This document shows, piece after piece, positions 8,941-18,358 of a stretch of DNA of 31,347 nucleotides; position 1 is the stretch's first letter; each line of letters begins with the position of its first letter. The DNA comes from Chara braunii (taxonomy: Eukaryota > Streptophyta > Charophyceae > Charales > Characeae). The notes under the pieces are model-generated. The model worked only from the letters and a program-made list of their open reading frames with translations. It made no database searches and was not told the DNA's origin. The DNA lies in contig BFEA01000013.1 of the NCBI GenBank assembly GCA_003427395.1, positions 920,137-951,483 on the forward strand, written 5' to 3'. The translations under genes were made by a program, and so were the position numbers.

Positions 8941-9445
8941 ACTAGGCAACATCGCTGACGTGGCGTGTGCCACTGGTCTTCATTGATGATGTAATGTATG
9001 CCACCTGTCTTGACTGCTGATGTGGCATTGTCCACGCTTTCTACATGAGGTGACTGGTTGCGAGGAGGAGGAATATCGGGATCTGTGGAAGATTGGGTGC
9101 GGGTACTCACCTGAAGTTGACGTCGTCACTGGAATCTGCTATGTCTTCATGGTCTTTACGATATAAAGTGCAACGTGGCACTATTGTGTGTGATCAGGTT
9201 ACTATACTTGTTATCATCTATTAGATGTTGAGGTGGAGAGGGAAGAAGCTCGGAGAAGGAGAGGGGTCTGAAGGGATTATTGTGTATTCTTTCATCTTCT
9301 CCTCTGTCCGTTCCCCGTCCACTCTCTTCTTTAATGGTAACGAGATACTGTTCGAGTTATCACCTCACGATTTGGAGACTTTGATGCCGATAATGAGGCT
9401 ACTGATGTTTGACGACTTTTGAGTATCTGCCCAATCTGCTGATTT

Positions 9446-9750
9446 GGAAAATCAATCTTCGCTTCGGGATTGGTACTCTTTCATCCCAATCTGCTGTCTG
9501 CTGTCTGCTGTCAGGTGCTGACGTGGCACCCGGGTAAGTGGGAGTTTAGATGGTTGCACTTAAAGGCAAACATGAAAAGAACTGCGGGAAAATCAATCTT
9601 CGCTTCGGGATTGGTACTCTTTCATCCCAATCTGCTGTCTGCTGTCTGCTGTCAGGTGCTGACGTGGCACCCGGGTAAGTGGGAGTTTAGATGGTTGCAC
9701 TTAAAGGCAAACATGAAAAGAACTGCGGGAAAATCAACTTCGCTTCGGGA
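9446..9750 (+). repeat. 141-bp tandem repeat in the inner leader
   Basis: Units start with GGAAAATCAA at 9446, 9587 and 9728: two full copies and a partial third. Spacing is exactly 141 bp and the two full copies are nearly identical. Each full unit contains GTGCTGACGTGGCACCCGGG. It separates the recognisable LTR end from the primer-site relic at 9752. Confidence 0.92.
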
Positions 9751-9751
9751 T

Positions 9752-9763
9752 TGGTTTCGGAGC
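9752..9763 (+). promoter_or_regulatory. Degenerate tRNA-Met primer-binding site
   Basis: TGGTTTCGGAGC matches 10 of 12 positions of the intact site TGGTATCAGAGC seen on the minus strand at 16667-16678. This site would pair with the 3' end of initiator tRNA-Met to prime reverse transcription. Its distance from the recognisable LTR end (about 300 bp) is abnormal; the 141-bp repeat array intervenes. It could be a chance match. Confidence 0.4.
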
Positions 9764-10617
9764 TCCCATAGTAGTGTCCTGTGGACCCTCTATCAACCAC
9801 AATGAAGGGGAGCAAAGTATCCGGGTTCCAAATTCTCGGTTGCAGATGCGAAGTGCAACATGTGCCAAATGAAACGCGTTTATTAACGCACGCGGTAAAT
9901 ACCACAAGTCTAGACATTGTAGTATTGCACGTGCGAGCAGCTGTCCCTTGAAGAGGATGACGTGGCTGCACTGAAGATTTCAAGATGCCGACAAGAACTT
10001 CGTTGGCAATGTGCTGACGTGGCACTGGTACAGAGAGAGATTGGTACCGCTGATGTGGCACATTGTTTATGTGGCATGCAGGGCATGGTCTGACGTGGCC
10101 GTGTCACTATTGCTTGTTGTTGATATGCTGACATGGCATGCTGGTGTTGAGTGTGAGGCAGATCTGCATTGTTGACGTGACAACCCTCCTTGTAGAACTC
10201 TTCGGTCCTTGACGCTGATGTGGCAGAAACTGCTGCATTGGCATGCTAGGGGTGACACGTGGCATGCAAAGAATGTGCAGTTGTTGTTGAGGGTTACATT
10301 GTTTCTGCAGATGAAACAGTAGAAGTTAACCATTGTGCTAGCTTTCTACTCACGTGTTGTCTGTTCTGTGGATGCTATATGTACTCACAAGTGTGCTGTT
10401 ATCCTGATCACACTGGTTGTGGCTGCGGTATGTGTACATTCGTTGTAGGACGTCATCACATAGGGAACAGACAACCTAGTTAGACTTAGAAATTGATTGA
10501 GAACCTGCTTCTTTGTATTTGCCTTGCTTGTTTCCTGCTGTAGGAGTTGCGTGTGCCGCAAAATTTATTAGTGTCTTCTGATTTTATTCATTGTGCGGCA
10601 TCCACACGTGCGGAAAA
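9764..10617 (+). other. Leader of the inner element, GTGGCA-rich
   Basis: No coding region is seen. Repeated TGACGTGGC/TGATGTGGC motifs occur near 9959, 10015, 10050, 10091, 10128 and 10214. The last 100 bp align with the leader of the outer element just upstream of its gag ATG (shared ATTGTGC core and AAAAATG). Confidence 0.6.
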
Positions 10618-10980
10618 ATGAATTCTCTCTGGAAATGTCTGCGTGCCTATCTTGACGCGGTTCATTCCTCTTCTATTCTTCCCTATTCCTCTCATAGTTT
10701 ATACTGATGAGGAAGGGGGGGAACTAAAGACCCGTGGCCAAATTGAAACAAGGAAGCAGACTTTGCTCGGGTTTCTTCATCAGTTTTCGGTGAGGTACAC
10801 GACGTCGGTTCAGAGATTGAACAGCGGATCCATGGCCAGTTCAATGTGCAAGTTAAGTGATTTGAAAGCCGCGGATACTGCCGTTCAATTAATAGAGACC
10901 GGTAAGAAGGTCGAGGACCTCATAAAGCGAGGTATAATTACCGTCAGTTTCGTGACCCTGCTCTCCAACGAGAGCAAATG
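10618..10980 (+). pseudogene. Gag N-terminal region of the inner element
   Basis: The ATG at 10618 aligns with that at 8065 in the outer element. A frameshift soon after it (near 10645) moves the frame to the one running to 10980. That frame reads LTRFIPLLFFPIPLIVYTDE then ELKTRGQIETRKQ, closely matching the outer gag (LTLFIPLFLFP, DEEGDELRTRGQ). Further on, DLKAADTAVQLIETGKKVEDL matches the outer gag at about 7320. The stop at 10980 overlaps the next open piece at 10978. Confidence 0.65.
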
Positions 10981-11411
10981 ACCGCACACGTAAAGAGGTC
11001 TTACACTTCGGTAGTGAAGTCAAAATCGGCTGGTGGGTATGGGAACCGGGTCCTCTGGCGGCAAAAACGCCAGGTCCGTATGTTGGTTGTTTTCGATGAT
11101 GATACCGTAGAAAAGTCACCACTCGAAGAATTCGAGGGAGGAGGTGGTGCGGGCAGCAGCGAGTCCGTGAAGGTTGACGTCACTGCTGTCATGGCCAACA
11201 AGGGAGGCCAGAGTCAGTGGAAGAAGAAGAGGAGGCCACACTCGTTCCTTGAGCATCCGGCATAGCGATCGGGAGGCCTTGGGAGAAAATGAACATGACA
11301 CGAGAGTGGCAGTCCAAAATGGACAATCGTCAGTGTCTCAAGTGTGGCATCGCGGGGCACGTGATAATCTGGTGCCCGCTTATTCGTAACCTCAAAGCGA
11401 GCATCCAGTAG
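10978..11411 (+). pseudogene. Gag C-terminal region with CCHC zinc knuckle
   Basis: A basic, Gly/Glu-containing piece (10978-11265) is followed, in another frame, by a textbook nucleocapsid zinc knuckle at 11319-11375: CLKCGIAGHVIIWC, i.e. CX2CX4HX4C. That frame ends at TAG 11409-11411. Such knuckles bind genomic RNA during packaging. The capsid core present in the outer element (PWIAEIQTYC region) is not evident between 10980 and 11319, so this gag seems to lack it or it has degraded beyond recognition. The piece between 11411 and 11628 has no recognisable D-T/S-G protease motif. Confidence 0.7.
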
Positions 11412-11627
11412 GAGCATCATCTGCTCCCCCTGAGTTGAATGGATTAGACGAAGATAAAGGTGAGGCGCTTATAACCCCTTCTACCCCTTCGACTCTTAAG
11501 GCAGAGGATGGCTCTTTTTTCGCCTGTCGTCCAGAACACCCTGACATTGTACTTTGTTCTGTCCGAAATACGCGCTATAAAGTTATATCACAGGTTTGGC
11601 TCCTACTCTACTATGTCTTTTTGATGT

Positions 11628-12490
11628 ATGAGTTACCCAACTTTTCGTTCCATGGTAGTAAAGAAGTTGGATCAGGAGGTGATGATGGTGCTTGTCAAAC
11701 GAGTAGGTGAGTGTTCCTCATCCTGTCCACCTTCTATTGAAAGACTTCTCAATGAGTACAAGGACTTGCAGAGTGAGCCGACGGGAAGCATTGAGCGTGT
11801 TCTTAAGCACACAATCGAGATTATTCCCGGAAGCAAAATTCCCAAGGGTCCCATCTACCGAATGTCTCATAGGGAACTTGAGGAACTGCGTAAGCAGCCG
11901 CAAGAACTGACTGACAAAGGATGGATCCGCCCTTGCTCATGTCCTTATGGTGCGTTTGTCTTATTCATGCCCCAAAAGGAAGGTGAACTTCGTCTATGTA
12001 TAGATTTTCTGCTTGAACTCCGTCAATGTCAAAAACGCGGAGCCTCTTCCTCACATTGACTATCTATTGGATCAGTTGCAGGGATGCAAGTACTCTAGCA
12101 AGATTCATCTCAAGTCAGGGTACCACCAGATCGAGGTGGCTCTCGAGGATCAACACAAGACGACGTTCCGAATCAAGTGTGGTCACTACGAGTTCGTGGT
12201 TATGCCTTTCGGGTTAACCAATGCGCCTGCAACATTCCAAAGTCAATAAACGAATTGTTTCATCAATGGCTTGATCAGTTAGTAGTACTCTACCTCGATG
12301 GCATTTTAGTATATAGTGAAGAAGATCACGATAAACACCTACGAATGGTCTTGCAGAAGTTGCGCGAGGGCAACTTCAAATTGAATCCGAAGAAGTCCGA
12401 GTTTGCTTAGCCTGAAGTCTTGTACTTAGGACATATAGTGAACGAGGAAGGACTAGGGCCTGAAGAAAAGAAAATAACAGCAATCCGAGA
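11628..12490 (+). pseudogene. Reverse transcriptase of the inner element, frameshifted and catalytically altered
   Basis: Three frames together cover the gypsy RT. Frame one (to about 12030) has IEIIPGSKIPKGPIYRMSHR, ELTDKGWIRPC and LRLCIDF. Frame two (12013-12249) has [25 protein letters not shown] and [16 protein letters not shown]. Frame three (12250-12410) has LVVLYLDGILVYSEED and KLNPKKSEFA, then a TAG. PEVLYLGHIVNEEG follows, then an in-frame TGA. The family has Asp where this copy has His in SKIHL (motif A) and a second Asp where this copy has Gly in YLDG (motif C). Both are metal-binding positions, so the enzyme would be inactive even without the frame breaks. Confidence 0.88.
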
Positions 12491-12563
12491 TTGACCACAA
12501 CCTAAGACTAAGATCTTTCCTAGGACTTGTTAGCTACTGTAGGAAATCGTCAGAAACTTCTTC

Positions 12564-13097
12564 TTGATAGTTGCTCCTACAAAAAGATTATTGAAAAAGG
12601 GAAAACCTTGGTTGTGGGATAAAGACTGCGAGTCATCATTTAAAAGGTTAAAGCATGTTTTTACTCACTATTTTATCCTAAAGATTGCTGACCCATCTCT
12701 CCCTTTCATCGTTACGACTGATGCAAGTCAGTATGGGATTGGGGTTGTGCTACAGCAGGATGACGGTAAAGGATATAAACCTATTGAGTTTATGTCCAAA
12801 AGACTTCCGTCAGAGAAAGTGGCCAACTCCACCTATGAAATGGAATTGTATGCCTTAGTTGTTGCACTAGTTACATGGAAGCACTACTTGTTAGGGAGAC
12901 ATTTCACTTTCCACTCTGATCACTCTACTTTGAAGTGGATCAAGACTCAGCCTAAGCTCTCCGACAAGTTGGTAAGGTGGTCCGCTTTCCTTGACACGTT
13001 TGACTTTGAGGTGAAAACCATAAAAGGTAAGTCCTATCAAGGCGTGCAGATTTCTTTGGAACCATTGTATTTTATCTCGATATCGAAAATGAATTGA
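12564..13097 (+). pseudogene. RT connection and RNase H domain
   Basis: An intact 177-codon stretch. The connection region has KKGKPWLWDKDCESSFKRLK. RNase H starts at PFIVTTDASQYGIGVVLQQD and continues through KPIEFMSKRL, YEMELYALVVAL and FHSDHSTLKWI. Visible active-site candidates are Asp in TDAS, Glu in MELYA and Asp in SDHS. The usual ending, with a further Asp in a VADxLSR context, is not in frame: after KTIKGKSYQGV the frame is shifted and the ORF ends at 13097. It degrades RNA in RNA-DNA hybrids during minus-strand synthesis. Confidence 0.87.
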
Positions 13098-13983
13098 AAG
13101 AACAGATCCAAGGTTATGGGAGTGATCCTATTTGGAGTTCTATCATTGAAACTTTACGAAAGAACCCTGATTTGTTTTCGAAGTATCAAATGACGGATGG
13201 CTTACTCTTCTTGCTGGATAAAATCGAAGAACGATTGTGTGTTCCTCACCTAGAATTAATCAAGAGTATGCCGATGTGGAAGGTCACTTTGGTTTTAAGA
13301 AGACGTATGTCGATCTGCGTGAACGATTTGAGTGGAAAGGAATGAAGGAAGATGTACTAACATATGTTCCAACTTGTCTTGTCTGTCAAAGGAACAAGCC
13401 CCCACATGAGAATGTGATGGGACTATTGCGACCGCTGCCTATTTCAAGCGAGCCAGGTAAGTCCATCTCTATTGACTTTATGAGCCTCACTAAGAGTCGA
13501 AACGGCAGCAGTCAGGTAATGGTCATCGTCGATAGATTCTCTAAGTATGCTATGTTCATTCCTTTGCCCGCTAAAGCTAGAACTGAACTAGTCATTCAAA
13601 AGTTTCAAATGCGATGGGTCTCTGAGTATGGATTTCCCAAAACCATCGTATCAAATAGAGATGTTTGGTTCACAAGTCTACAGTGGCAGAAGTTGATGGA
13701 AGTCTATGGAACCAGGTTGACCATGTCGTCAGGTAGACATCCTGAAACGAATGGCCAAACTGAGCAAATGAATCGTCTTTGCCAACAACTTTTGCGAATG
13801 TATGTCCGACCTGACCAAATCGAGTGGGATGAGAACTTGCCCAAAATTGCTAGTGTCTACAATAACAGTATACATACTGTTACGGGAAGAACGCCTAACG
13901 CACTGCATAAAGGATGGAAGCCTCGGCGTCCCATTGATGCAATAACACGAGACCAGGTTCAAAGGCTACCCCCAGGTACATGA
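13094..13983 (+). pseudogene. Integrase of the inner element, DD35E with Asp-to-Asn
   Basis: The N-terminal zinc-binding part is split over two frames (13094-13345 and 13237 onward): EGHFGFKKTY, FEWKGMKEDVLTYV and CLVCQRNKP hold one His and the Cys pair of an HHCC finger; the first His is unclear because of the frameshift. The catalytic core has Asp in SISIDFM, then SNRDVWFTS, then HPETNGQTEQMNR. In the family the second catalytic residue is the Asp of S-D-R-D; here it is Asn. Exactly 35 residues separate it from the Glu in QTEQ, as expected for DD35E. The frame ends at TGA 13981-13983. Confidence 0.9.
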
Positions 13984-14430
13984 GAATTCACAGTTCTATA
14001 CGAAGAAGACGTCAAAAAGGTTAAGGAAAATATACAGAAAGCCCGACTACAAATGATTGAACAAGCTAATAGACATCGCGGACCTTCACAATTTAAAGAA
14101 GGGGACTTTGTTTGGGTTAAGTCTAAAGAGTTTCCCTGAGACGAAAATGTGTCTCAGAAACTGCAACCTATCTACTACGGGCTCTGGGAAGTTCTCAAAG
14201 TGATTGGAGGTGAAGATGGACCTCCCTATCGTATAGATGTACCTCCACATCTAAGGACATATCCTGTCTTCCATGCGTCTAAGCTGCTACCTTATATAGA
14301 AAGTGATAACCTTCCAAATAGGCCATCTATGTTTCCACCCTCTATGAATGGAGGCTATGGAGTTGAAAGAATATTGGAACATGGCTATTTTTCTACAGGT
14401 GGCAGAGGACGACCTCAAAGTAGGAAATAA
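13984..14430 (+). pseudogene. Integrase C-terminus (GPY/F-like) and truncated chromodomain
   Basis: The reading frame continues after the TGA as EFTVLYEEDVKKVKENIQKA, then GDFVWVKSKEF, a second TGA (14138-14140), and YYGLWEVLKVIGG, which corresponds to the GPY/F module. LRTYPVFHASKLLPYIES and SMFPPSMNGGYGVERILEHG match the outer element's fusion protein closely. After GGRGRPQS the frame stops. The outer copy has about 50 more bases here encoding the chromodomain core (FKVKFKSQP to ARWFSN), which are missing in this copy; homology resumes at CCTACTGCTCC (14436). The chromodomain would normally target integration to methylated histone. Confidence 0.8.
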
Positions 14431-14652
14431 CTCCTACCTACTGCTCCCTACATTGTTGCTGCATATGAACGTCGCTCAAGTGAGAATTAATATATTTTTT
14501 GCGATGGAACTCGAAAAGTGGGCCAGCAGGAATGCAATAACCCATGCCATATGACTCGTGGAAAGACTGAGGGCCAACTCGGGCGCCCTCAGCCCAGGCT
14601 GAAACGGGGGCAAAAAGGACCCCACACGAGGACTCAGGGCCTTGATGTGTGA

Positions 14653-14672
14653 CAATTGACTTTGGTCAACTG
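14653..14672. promoter_or_regulatory. TTGAC palindrome in the 3' LTR
   Basis: CAATTGACTTTGGTCAACTG, one base different from the 5' LTR copy. Both TTGAC cores are preserved. Same offset from the LTR start (120 bp). W-box-like by motif. Confidence 0.38.
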
Positions 14673-15019
14673 TCGTGACCCCAAAGGTACCTAGCCCCGG
14701 CCGCTGGTCAAGCACACACACTTGTTCGTATGCAGGCACCCAAACAGCATCAGGAAGGGAGAAGTCTGCAACTGTACAATTCGGGCCCTCAGCTGTGAGT
14801 TAATTTGGACGATTGTGGGAAAAGCACCCGAGGCCAGACAACCTCGACAATTGCTACTTAAGGCTGGCCTCGAGTGAGTCAAGCATTCAGTCTTGCTATG
14901 CTGCTTGAGCACTGGCTTGACTTGGACTACGCTGGCAAAGTGCTGGCTCGACGCTGGTTGTATGCTACCATTGCGGATGATGACAGGGACTGTGGCGATA
15001 TGCTAGCGCATTTTGTATG

Positions 15020-15345
15020 AGCGTCAGGCATGTTGATGAGGCACTGCTGATCTACAATGCATGTTCATGTGGCGCTGCCTCTGGTCTTTGTGGTGCTGCC
15101 TCTGGTCCATATTGCATGCTGATGTGGCGCTGCCTTTGGTCTATGTGGTGCTGCCTCTGGTCTACATTGCATGCTGATGTGGCGCTGCCTTTGGTCCACA
15201 TTGCATGCTGACGTGGTGTTACCTCTGGTCCACATTGCATGCTGATGTGGAGCTGCCTTTGGTCTAAATTGCATGTTGATGTGGCGCTGCCTCTGGTCTA
15301 TGTGGCGCTGCCTCTGGTCTACATTGCATGATGATGCAACGCCTG
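15020..15345 (+). repeat. U3 minisatellite of the 3' LTR
   Basis: Nine or ten units of GTGGCGCTGCCTYTGGTC with the same long and short spacers as the 5' LTR. The order of long and short units differs from 8640-8940, so the two arrays have rearranged independently since insertion. Confidence 0.88.
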
Positions 15346-15670
15346 CCACTAGATAAAGTGCCTCTAGTCTTCATGGTCTTCACGAGATAAAGTGCCACGT
15401 GGCACTATTGTGTGTGATCAGGTTACTAGTTATCATCTATTAGATGTTGAGGTGGAGAGGGAAGAAACCCGGAGAAGGAGAGGGGTCTGAAGGGATTATT
15501 GTGTATTCTTTCATCCTCCTCTGTCTGTTCCCCCTCCACTCTCTTCTTTAGTGGTAATGAGATATTGTTTGAGTTATCACCTCACAATTTGGAGACTTTG
15601 ATGCCGATAATGAGACTACTGATGTTTGACGACACTGAGTACATCTGCCAGACTGGGCTCATTACGCCAC

Positions 15671-16666
15671 GGCCACACTCAGTTAATTTCAAATTCCAAC
15701 AACAAGAAATAAATAAGCAAAAACAAATAAGGAACAAATTTTAATTATTCCTTTTCCTTTTTTCTAGTTCTGTTGTCTATCTTTCTGATGACGTTCTAAC
15801 GAGAGTGTACATCTTCCGCAGCCACGGACAGTGTGATCAAGAAGCAAAAACACAGGTGAGTATGCACAGTATCCACATAACAGCCAAGACGTAGAGTCAT
15901 CCAACACAACAAATAATCAATATGTCCGCATCCTTTCCTCTTCGGCTGCACCATCTGCAGATAGCTAATGCGGCCAGGCACAAGGGCCGACACGTGGCAC
16001 TACAGCCAAATCGTGATGTTGTACCGCCTGTCAACACACAAGTCCAAGTATCAATTTCTCACCATTGGCAGCGTTCGATCCTTGCCACGCGTCACCCTGG
16101 CATGCCAATGCAGCACCTCTGCGGAGTAGCGTCAGCGACCAATATGCCTTCAGGAAGGGTGCCACATCAACAAGGATAGTCTGCCAGATCGTCCACCACT
16201 GGTGTGCCATGTCATATCGAAGGTACCGCTGGAGTATCGAGCGCCACATCAGCAGGTAAGTCGCGACACAGGTACGTGCCACATCAGACAATACCCTGCC
16301 AATCCTTGGATGCCATGTCAGCACCCTCGTGCCATGCCACGTAGGCAGCGCGCCACGTCAGCAGTCCCGATATCCCACCCTCTCTCTCTCTCACGATCAC
16401 CGGCACCACGTTAGCCCGCAGCCAGCGATGCTCTTGCTGGTATCTGGTTGCCTTGTCAGCAACAAAGCACCACGTAAGCAATGTTGTCGTCTTTGCCTTC
16501 AGCAGGTCCACGTCATCATCTTCGGGAAAGATGCATGCGAGCGGCAATGTCTAGTCCGTGATAATAATCGCGCACGTTTATAAACACGATTATTTCCAGC
16601 GCATGGCACTTCCACTTACCTGGCCACAAACTTGCGTCGGACAGTAGATCGCGACAAAGAAGGTAA
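15671..16666 (-). other. Leader of the outer element
   Basis: Runs from the primer site (16667) down to the insertion point of the inner element, and continues at 8116 on the other side. No gene is seen. CCACGTCAGC/CCACATCAGC motifs (TGACGTGGC family on the minus strand) recur near 16165, 16248, 16281, 16315, 16340 and 16356. Its end by 15667 aligns with the inner leader at about 10555-10570, which supports the nested reading. Confidence 0.65.
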
Positions 16667-16678
16667 GCTCTGATACCA
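16667..16678 (-). promoter_or_regulatory. Primer-binding site for initiator tRNA-Met
   Basis: On the minus strand TGGTATCAGAGC starts three bases after the LTR end CATTACA. This 12-base string is the standard plant retrotransposon primer site complementary to the 3' end of initiator tRNA-Met. Its position fixes the 5' LTR border of the outer element and its transcription direction. Confidence 0.93.
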
Positions 16679-16681
16679 AAT

Positions 16682-17223
16682 TGTAATGAACCCACGCTGA
16701 CAGATGCTCGTCAAATGTCGAAGTACAAGATAACTCAGCGCTGAATAATGTCTCGAATAATCCAGAACAACCTTACATAATAGAGGTGCGAAGCACAGGT
16801 TCGTAAGAGCTTGTGGAGTTCCGGGAATATGCACTTAAATATGATCCATGAAATAATAGACGATTTAGAGGGTGGAAAAGGTATCCATCAACGACCACAG
16901 AGATAGTAGCCCCACATTTCCCTCTCTTTCTTCGGGCTTCCACTCGCCTCCACATCAGCAAACAGTGTCCAAGAACGAGCCTGACGCGGCCGTATCACAT
17001 CAGAGTGCCACGTGGCACAGTTCTCCCGTGAAGACGGTCAACAGCGCCCAGTCTCGACATCAGCAACAGGCAAATATCCTCTCTCTCAATCAATCCACAA
17101 ATCCCGATTTCCCTCCCTGTCGCGTCCAACTCAACAATGAAGACAGTGTGGCAGATGCCACGTCAGCAATGGAGACAGGGTGGCATACGCCACATCAGCA
17201 GTGTCGAAGACAGCGTGGCACGT
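16682..17223 (-). repeat. 5' LTR of the outer element, 3' half
   Basis: Collinear with the LTR at 4922-5924 from TGTAATGAACCC through GCGTGGCACGT, with scattered substitutions and a few indels. The match stops abruptly at 17223. The missing half starts at 23815. Confidence 0.9.
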
Positions 17224-17412
17224 TGTCGCACTTTTTCCAATCAGGCCTCTTTCGGCGATCGAAAAGCCAACAGGTTGTCACGCAGGGTTTGAAGGTTTGT
17301 TTGCAATAAATAAAATGAATTATATAAAACAAATCCCCTCTTGTTGTGTGCGTCCAGCTTCGAGCGAGGCCCTTCAATTGCAGACTTCGCTGGTCCCCGG
17401 TCTTAGGAATCT

Positions 17413-17418
17413 TTTATT
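17413..17418 (-). promoter_or_regulatory. Possible polyadenylation signal AATAAA
   Basis: AATAAA on the minus strand about 300 bp downstream of the stop of the ORF at 17714-18358. Another AATAAA overlaps that ORF's last codons. The hexamer is common by chance in AT-rich DNA, so weight is low. Confidence 0.25.
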
Positions 17419-17713
17419 TTGATTCGGAACAGCAAAGGTAAAGAAGTTAATAATCATGAAAATTCTGATGGGTCAAGCATGTATCAATTTTGCCAATTTT
17501 CTAATTTTGAGAACTGTGACAGGATCATCAGAAAGCATAATCATCAGGCAGAGTCAATGCAAAAGAAGCACAACTAACTGACTCGAGCAACAAAAAGGAT
17601 AAATGAGGGAAGAATGAGAACTCGTAATAATCTCAGAGAGTATACATGAAAAGAGAATGGCCAGCACTAGTCACGAGCCCTCACTCATCCCTCTGGACCA
17701 TACACTCGATTTC

Positions 17714-18358
17714 TCATTTTATTGTGCGTTTCCTGTGCTTCGAGCCACGCCCCTGTACTCTCTGAGGTTGTGGCCTCTGGATGAGCCCTGCGAGCTCTGA
17801 ATACTTCCAGCCAAGTCCCATGATACGAAAGTCAACCATGGCACAAAACTCCTCCCATAATGTAGGAAGGTATGGTTGAGAGAAGATCCCTCGTTTGAGA
17901 TGCTGAAACTCTGAGGGTTCGGTCACTGCCTTGTAATCAATCGTTGCAGGAGAGATGTATCTCTTTGCCAAATCCACCAGACCACCCCAGTATGAACCGT
18001 CAGTGAGAGTAAAGGGAACAAGAGGCTTGGGATAGTCTGTGTAGAGCTTTGGTCCAAAGCTGCGAATCAGTTTGATATCATTATCATGAAGCTCTTTTTC
18101 TCTCTCCTCAAGGTACTTGGCCGCCGAGATCCAGACTAATTCAAAGTGCTCATGTGTTTCTTTGCCTTTCTTCAAGTAAATCCTCAAGTCATGAATGGTA
18201 CCCCTTGCAAACTCAGTATGAACTACAAAGATAGATAGTTCACCTTGCTTGAAGCCAGTTGCACTGACGTACCGACGCTGGAAGGCATCTCTGGAAGCGG
18301 TCAGATTGAGATTGGTCAGGATAGTCTCCTGAACTGAGAATGACTGGACTGTACTCAT
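17714..18358 (-). CDS. Hypothetical 214-residue protein in the 6.6-kb insertion
   Basis: The longest uninterrupted non-repeat, non-retroelement frame in the window; its length makes chance unlikely. It begins MSTVQSFSVQETILTN, is mixed alpha/beta in composition, with several Trp and aromatic residues (SYWGGLVDLAKRY, LPTLWEEFCAMV), and ends in a strongly basic tail (RVQGRGSKHRKRTIK) that could be a nuclear-localisation or nucleic-acid-binding signal. No zinc finger, Walker motif or catalytic signature is visible. I chose the first ATG; no other start is better supported. Upstream, the minus strand has TTGATTGA-like repeats (18400-18650). A structural or accessory protein of the inserted element is a reasonable guess, nothing more. 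Confidence 0.5.
   Translation of the reverse strand: MSTVQSFSVQETILTNLNLTASRDAFQRRYVSATGFKQGELSIFVVHTEFARGTIHDLRIYLKKGKETHEHFELVWISAAKYLEEREKELHDNDIKLIRSFGPKLYTDYPKPLVPFTLTDGSYWGGLVDLAKRYISPATIDYKAVTEPSEFQHLKRGIFSQPYLPTLWEEFCAMVDFRIMGLGWKYSELAGLIQRPQPQRVQGRGSKHRKRTIK

Larger units (their letters stand above)
8121..9443 (+). repeat. 5' LTR of the inner element
   Basis: Begins TGCAATAACCC and is collinear with 14533-15666 from the first base to about 9425. The last 20-30 bp are degraded: GAGTATCTGCCCAATCTGC here against GAGTACATCTGCCAGACTGG in the partner. The 3' border is therefore approximate. It contains the TTGAC palindrome (8241-8260) and a minisatellite (8640-8940), and ends with a conserved block around TTTGATGCCGATAATGAG. 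Confidence 0.88.
8121..15666 (+). mobile_element. Inner Ty3/gypsy chromovirus, full-length but dead
   Basis: A complete layout in the plus direction: 5' LTR, leader with repeats, gag, zinc knuckle, RT, RNase H, integrase with GPY/F-like region, truncated chromodomain, 3' LTR. It is about 7.5 kb, flanked by CCAC. The order RT-RNase H-integrase is that of Ty3/gypsy, and the chromodomain relic puts it in the chromoviruses. Its LTRs differ from each other by several percent plus indels in the first 170 bp, so it is not recent. Coding regions carry frameshifts, nonsense codons and altered catalytic residues. It belongs to the same broad family as the outer element, whose leader it entered in opposite orientation. 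Confidence 0.88.
14533..15666 (+). repeat. 3' LTR of the inner element
   Basis: 1134 bp, TGCAATAACCC to CTCATTACG. The last base differs from the CA end of the outer element's LTR. The purine stretch just before it (GGGCCAGCAGGAA) is shared with the outer element (GGGCCGGCAGGAA), so it is the likely plus-strand primer (polypurine tract) region. Collinear with the 5' LTR at 8121. It includes the TTGAC palindrome (14653-14672) and minisatellite (15020-15345). Confidence 0.92.

Noticed and set aside
8338-9110. Minus-strand proteins with QRPEAAP-type repeats (162 and 150 residues)
   Set aside because: By-product of the U3 minisatellite, antisense to the LTR.
8121-9443. This LTR as the 5' LTR of the outer, minus-strand element
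   Set aside because: It reads in the plus direction and starts next to the outer gag. Its target duplication and partner identify it with the element ending at 15666.
11435-11710. Retroviral-type aspartic protease between zinc knuckle and RT
   Set aside because: No D-T/S-G motif in any frame I read; the region is too degraded or deleted to call.
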